52,308 nucleotides of DNA, from assembly GCA_016293005.1 (NCBI GenBank), contig JAEDFA010000004.1, positions 1-52,308 of the forward strand, written 5' to 3'. Positions 51,297 through 52,308 of the stretch are shown piece by piece. The DNA comes from Treponema sp. Its GTDB lineage: Bacteria > Spirochaetota > Spirochaetia > Treponematales > Treponemataceae. The notes beneath the pieces were generated by a model, which ran no database searches, was not told the DNA's origin, and worked only from the letters and a program-made list of their open reading frames with translations. Every line of letters starts with the position of its first letter. Position 1 is the stretch's first letter. The position numbers were made by a program, and so were the translations under genes.

Positions 51297-51977
51297 ATGA
51301 AAATTGAACACATAATTTTTGACTTAGACAATACTCTTTATTCAAGCACAGAAAATATGGACAAAGGAATTTCCCGGCGAATGCTTGAATGTGTCAAAGA
51401 ATTCTTCAATATCAGCATGGAAGAAGCAATAACTTTACGGCACAATAACATTCAGTTTTTTTCAACGACTTTAGAGTGGCTTCGTAATTCGGGGATGACT
51501 GATGTAGAATGGTTTTTTAAAAAAGTTCACCCGGAAAACGAAGCAGACGAACTTTCTGAAGACAAGAATTTAAGACCTTTCCTTGAATCAATAAAAATTC
51601 CAAAAATAATACACACAAATTCTCCAAAAGAACACGCAGAAAGAGTTCTCGACAAATTAAAAATCAGAGACCTTTTTGACCACATCTGCGACATCCGTGA
51701 ATGCGATTTCTTTGGAAAACCGTATCCAAGCGCATTTGAAAAAGCTCTTTCTTCCTGCGGCGGAACAATTTCCAATACAATTTTCATTGACGATATGCAA
51801 AAATACACAGACGGCTGGAAAGCCATAGGCGGAACTGGAATTCTAGTCGGAACTAAAAACGGGCGTCCTCTAAATCCAAAGGCAAACGCCGTCTTAAAAA
51901 AAGCCGTAAATCCACCTGGAAAAATCTTAAACATTCCAGACATTTACGCCTTAAAAGAAATCCTTAAAACAATTTAG
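51297..51977 (+). CDS. HAD-family hydrolase, pyrimidine 5'-nucleotidase-like
   Basis: The 226-residue protein has HAD motif I F-D-L-D-N-T-L-Y (nucleophile D9, acid D11), motif II in I-I-H-T-N-S, a Lys in F-F-G-K-P-Y-P, and motif IV I-F-I-D-D. The N-T-L-Y-S-S start and the helical cap resemble the SDT1/pyrimidine 5'-nucleotidase group, which removes phosphate from UMP or CMP, though specificity within HAD enzymes is hard to call. The gene is monocistronic; no plus-strand gene follows before the right edge. It shares its promoter region with the divergent acyltransferase gene. Confidence 0.85.
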   Translation: MKIEHIIFDLDNTLYSSTENMDKGISRRMLECVKEFFNISMEEAITLRHNNIQFFSTTLEWLRNSGMTDVEWFFKKVHPENEADELSEDKNLRPFLESIKIPKIIHTNSPKEHAERVLDKLKIRDLFDHICDIRECDFFGKPYPSAFEKALSSCGGTISNTIFIDDMQKYTDGWKAIGGTGILVGTKNGRPLNPKANAVLKKAVNPPGKILNIPDIYALKEILKTI

Positions 51978-52030
51978 AAAACTTCAGACACCCGGTAAAA
52001 ATGCAATTTTGAAAAGTCTAAAAATTGAGC

Positions 52031-52067
52031 AAAAAAAAGATTTACAACCATATTGATTGTAAATCTT
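52031..52067 (-). terminator. Hairpin terminator at the end of the hairpin array
   Basis: AAGATTTACAA and TTGTAAATCTT form a perfect 11-bp stem with a 9-nt loop. On the minus strand it is followed by eight T, so it would stop transcripts coming from the tRNA side. Confidence 0.7.
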
Positions 52068-52076
52068 AAAAACTAC

Positions 52077-52115
52077 TGGGCCATACGTCTCTTCGAGCCG
52101 TTTGGCCTATAGGAA
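52077..52115. repeat. GGCCA hairpin repeat, copy A
   Basis: TGGGCCATACG ... CGTTTGGCC-TATAGGAA forms a hairpin with stem GGCCA-T-ACG / CGT-T-TGGCC (one T.T mismatch) and a variable loop. Copy B lies 78 bp to the right. Confidence 0.65.
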
Positions 52116-52154
52116 GTGATATATTTAATATTTCTCACTTCGTTGCGAAATATT

Positions 52155-52189
52155 TGGGCCATACGAGCAAGTTCGTTTGGCTATAGGAA
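52155..52189. repeat. GGCCA hairpin repeat, copy B
   Basis: TGGGCCATACGA ... TCGTTTGGC-TATAGGAA repeats the stem of copy A, with a shorter and different loop. A third TGGGCCAT, 76 bp further right, is the 3' end of the tRNA gene. Confidence 0.65.
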
Positions 52190-52197
52190 ATTTATTT

Positions 52198-52232
52198 AAA
52201 AAAATAAAATCCAGCTTTCGCTGGATTTTATT
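52198..52232 (-). terminator. Terminator directly after the tRNA gene
   Basis: AATAAAATCCAGC and GCTGGATTTTATT form a perfect 13-bp stem with a TTTC loop; on the minus strand a T-run follows. It begins at the discriminator base of the tRNA. Confidence 0.85.
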
Positions 52233-52304
52233 GGGCCATCTTGGATTTGAACCAAGGACCAAAGGATTATGAGTCCTCTGCTCTAACCGCTGAGCTAATG
52301 GCCC
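52232..52304 (-). tRNA. tRNA with CAT anticodon, probably tRNA-Ile2 (lysidine type)
   Basis: The 73-nt gene folds into a standard cloverleaf: acceptor GGGCCAT/ATGGCCC, D arm GCTC/GAGC, anticodon stem GAGGA/TCCTT with loop CTCATAA, T arm CTTGG/CCAAG with TTCAAAT. The anticodon CAT could be Met or Ile2. D-loop, variable loop (TTGGTC) and the overall sequence resemble E. coli tRNA-Ile2 more than elongator tRNA-Met, so after lysidine modification it would read AUA. CCA is not encoded. A terminator follows immediately. Confidence 0.88.
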
Positions 52305-52308
52305 GAAT

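Noticed and set aside
51527..51943. 138-codon minus-strand ORF
   Set aside because: It is antisense to the HAD hydrolase, which has all catalytic motifs.
52077..52189. Integron attC sites (integrons occur in some treponemes)
   Set aside because: The hairpins lack the RYYYAAC and GTTRRRY core pairs, and no cassette ORFs or integrase are present.
52031..52232. CRISPR array
   Set aside because: Only two imperfect repeats with self-complementary spacers and no cas genes.
52232..52304. Elongator tRNA-Met
   Set aside because: The anticodon CAT allows it, but the overall sequence is closer to the lysidine tRNA-Ile2; a check with TFAM or tRNAscan isotype models would settle this.

Overview
The window is AT-rich and looks like the chromosome of a spirochaete, most likely a host-associated Treponema. 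The strongest marker is an archaeal-type class I lysyl-tRNA synthetase (43491-45104), a known spirochaete trait. A giant Ig-like/beta-barrel surface protein, a DUF2804-like protein and several conserved-looking proteins of unknown function fit the same assignment. I see no phage, insertion sequence, integrase or CRISPR array. Most genes lie on the minus strand.

Layout. 1-14153: a minus-strand envelope/signalling cluster, transcribed right to left. It holds a 652-aa unknown protein, a TPR/GAF/GGDEF diguanylate cyclase, a TetR regulator, a 2001-aa Ig-repeat protein ending in a beta-barrel, a second barrel protein, and a membrane protein with an apparently degenerate HD-GYP region cut by the left edge. 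14210-25534: DUF2804 protein, acetyltransferase, FMN-dependent oxidoreductase, phosphofructokinase, M48 protease, SpoU-type rRNA methyltransferase, YchJ, CrtI-like flavoprotein, Rsm22-like methyltransferase, MerR regulator and Der GTPase. 25729-33274: carbohydrate block with PTS enzyme I, a GH13 enzyme and MalQ. 33433-34883: unknown protein plus a radical SAM protein. 34884-42550: nitrogen assimilation, with gltB (plus) and gltD (minus) convergent around birA. 42551-51977: membrane protein, lysK, pseudouridine synthase, IlvY-like regulator, UDG-like protein, ribH, ribBA, FMN riboswitch, riboflavin synthase, acyltransferase and HAD hydrolase. The right edge has a CAT-anticodon tRNA followed by an unusual series of hairpins.

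Most interesting signal. gltB and gltD, though separated and convergent, carry the same structured 5' leader: a shared CGGCAAAGAGG entry followed by a long hairpin and a U-rich tract. Differences between the copies keep RNA pairing through G.U exchange, which favours an RNA element over a symmetric DNA operator. In the gltB copy the 3' arm can alternatively pair perfectly for 10 bp with the Shine-Dalgarno region. I do not recognise this as a known riboswitch class. It is a candidate cis-regulatory RNA coordinating the two halves of glutamate synthase.

Two other patterns stand out. About nine genes have a sigma70-like -10 box only 6-9 nt before the start codon and no Shine-Dalgarno sequence, which suggests leaderless transcription. 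The FMN riboswitch leader also shows a readable three-strand switch (P1 / anti-sequestor / SD sequestor). All assignments come from reading motifs; no database search was possible.
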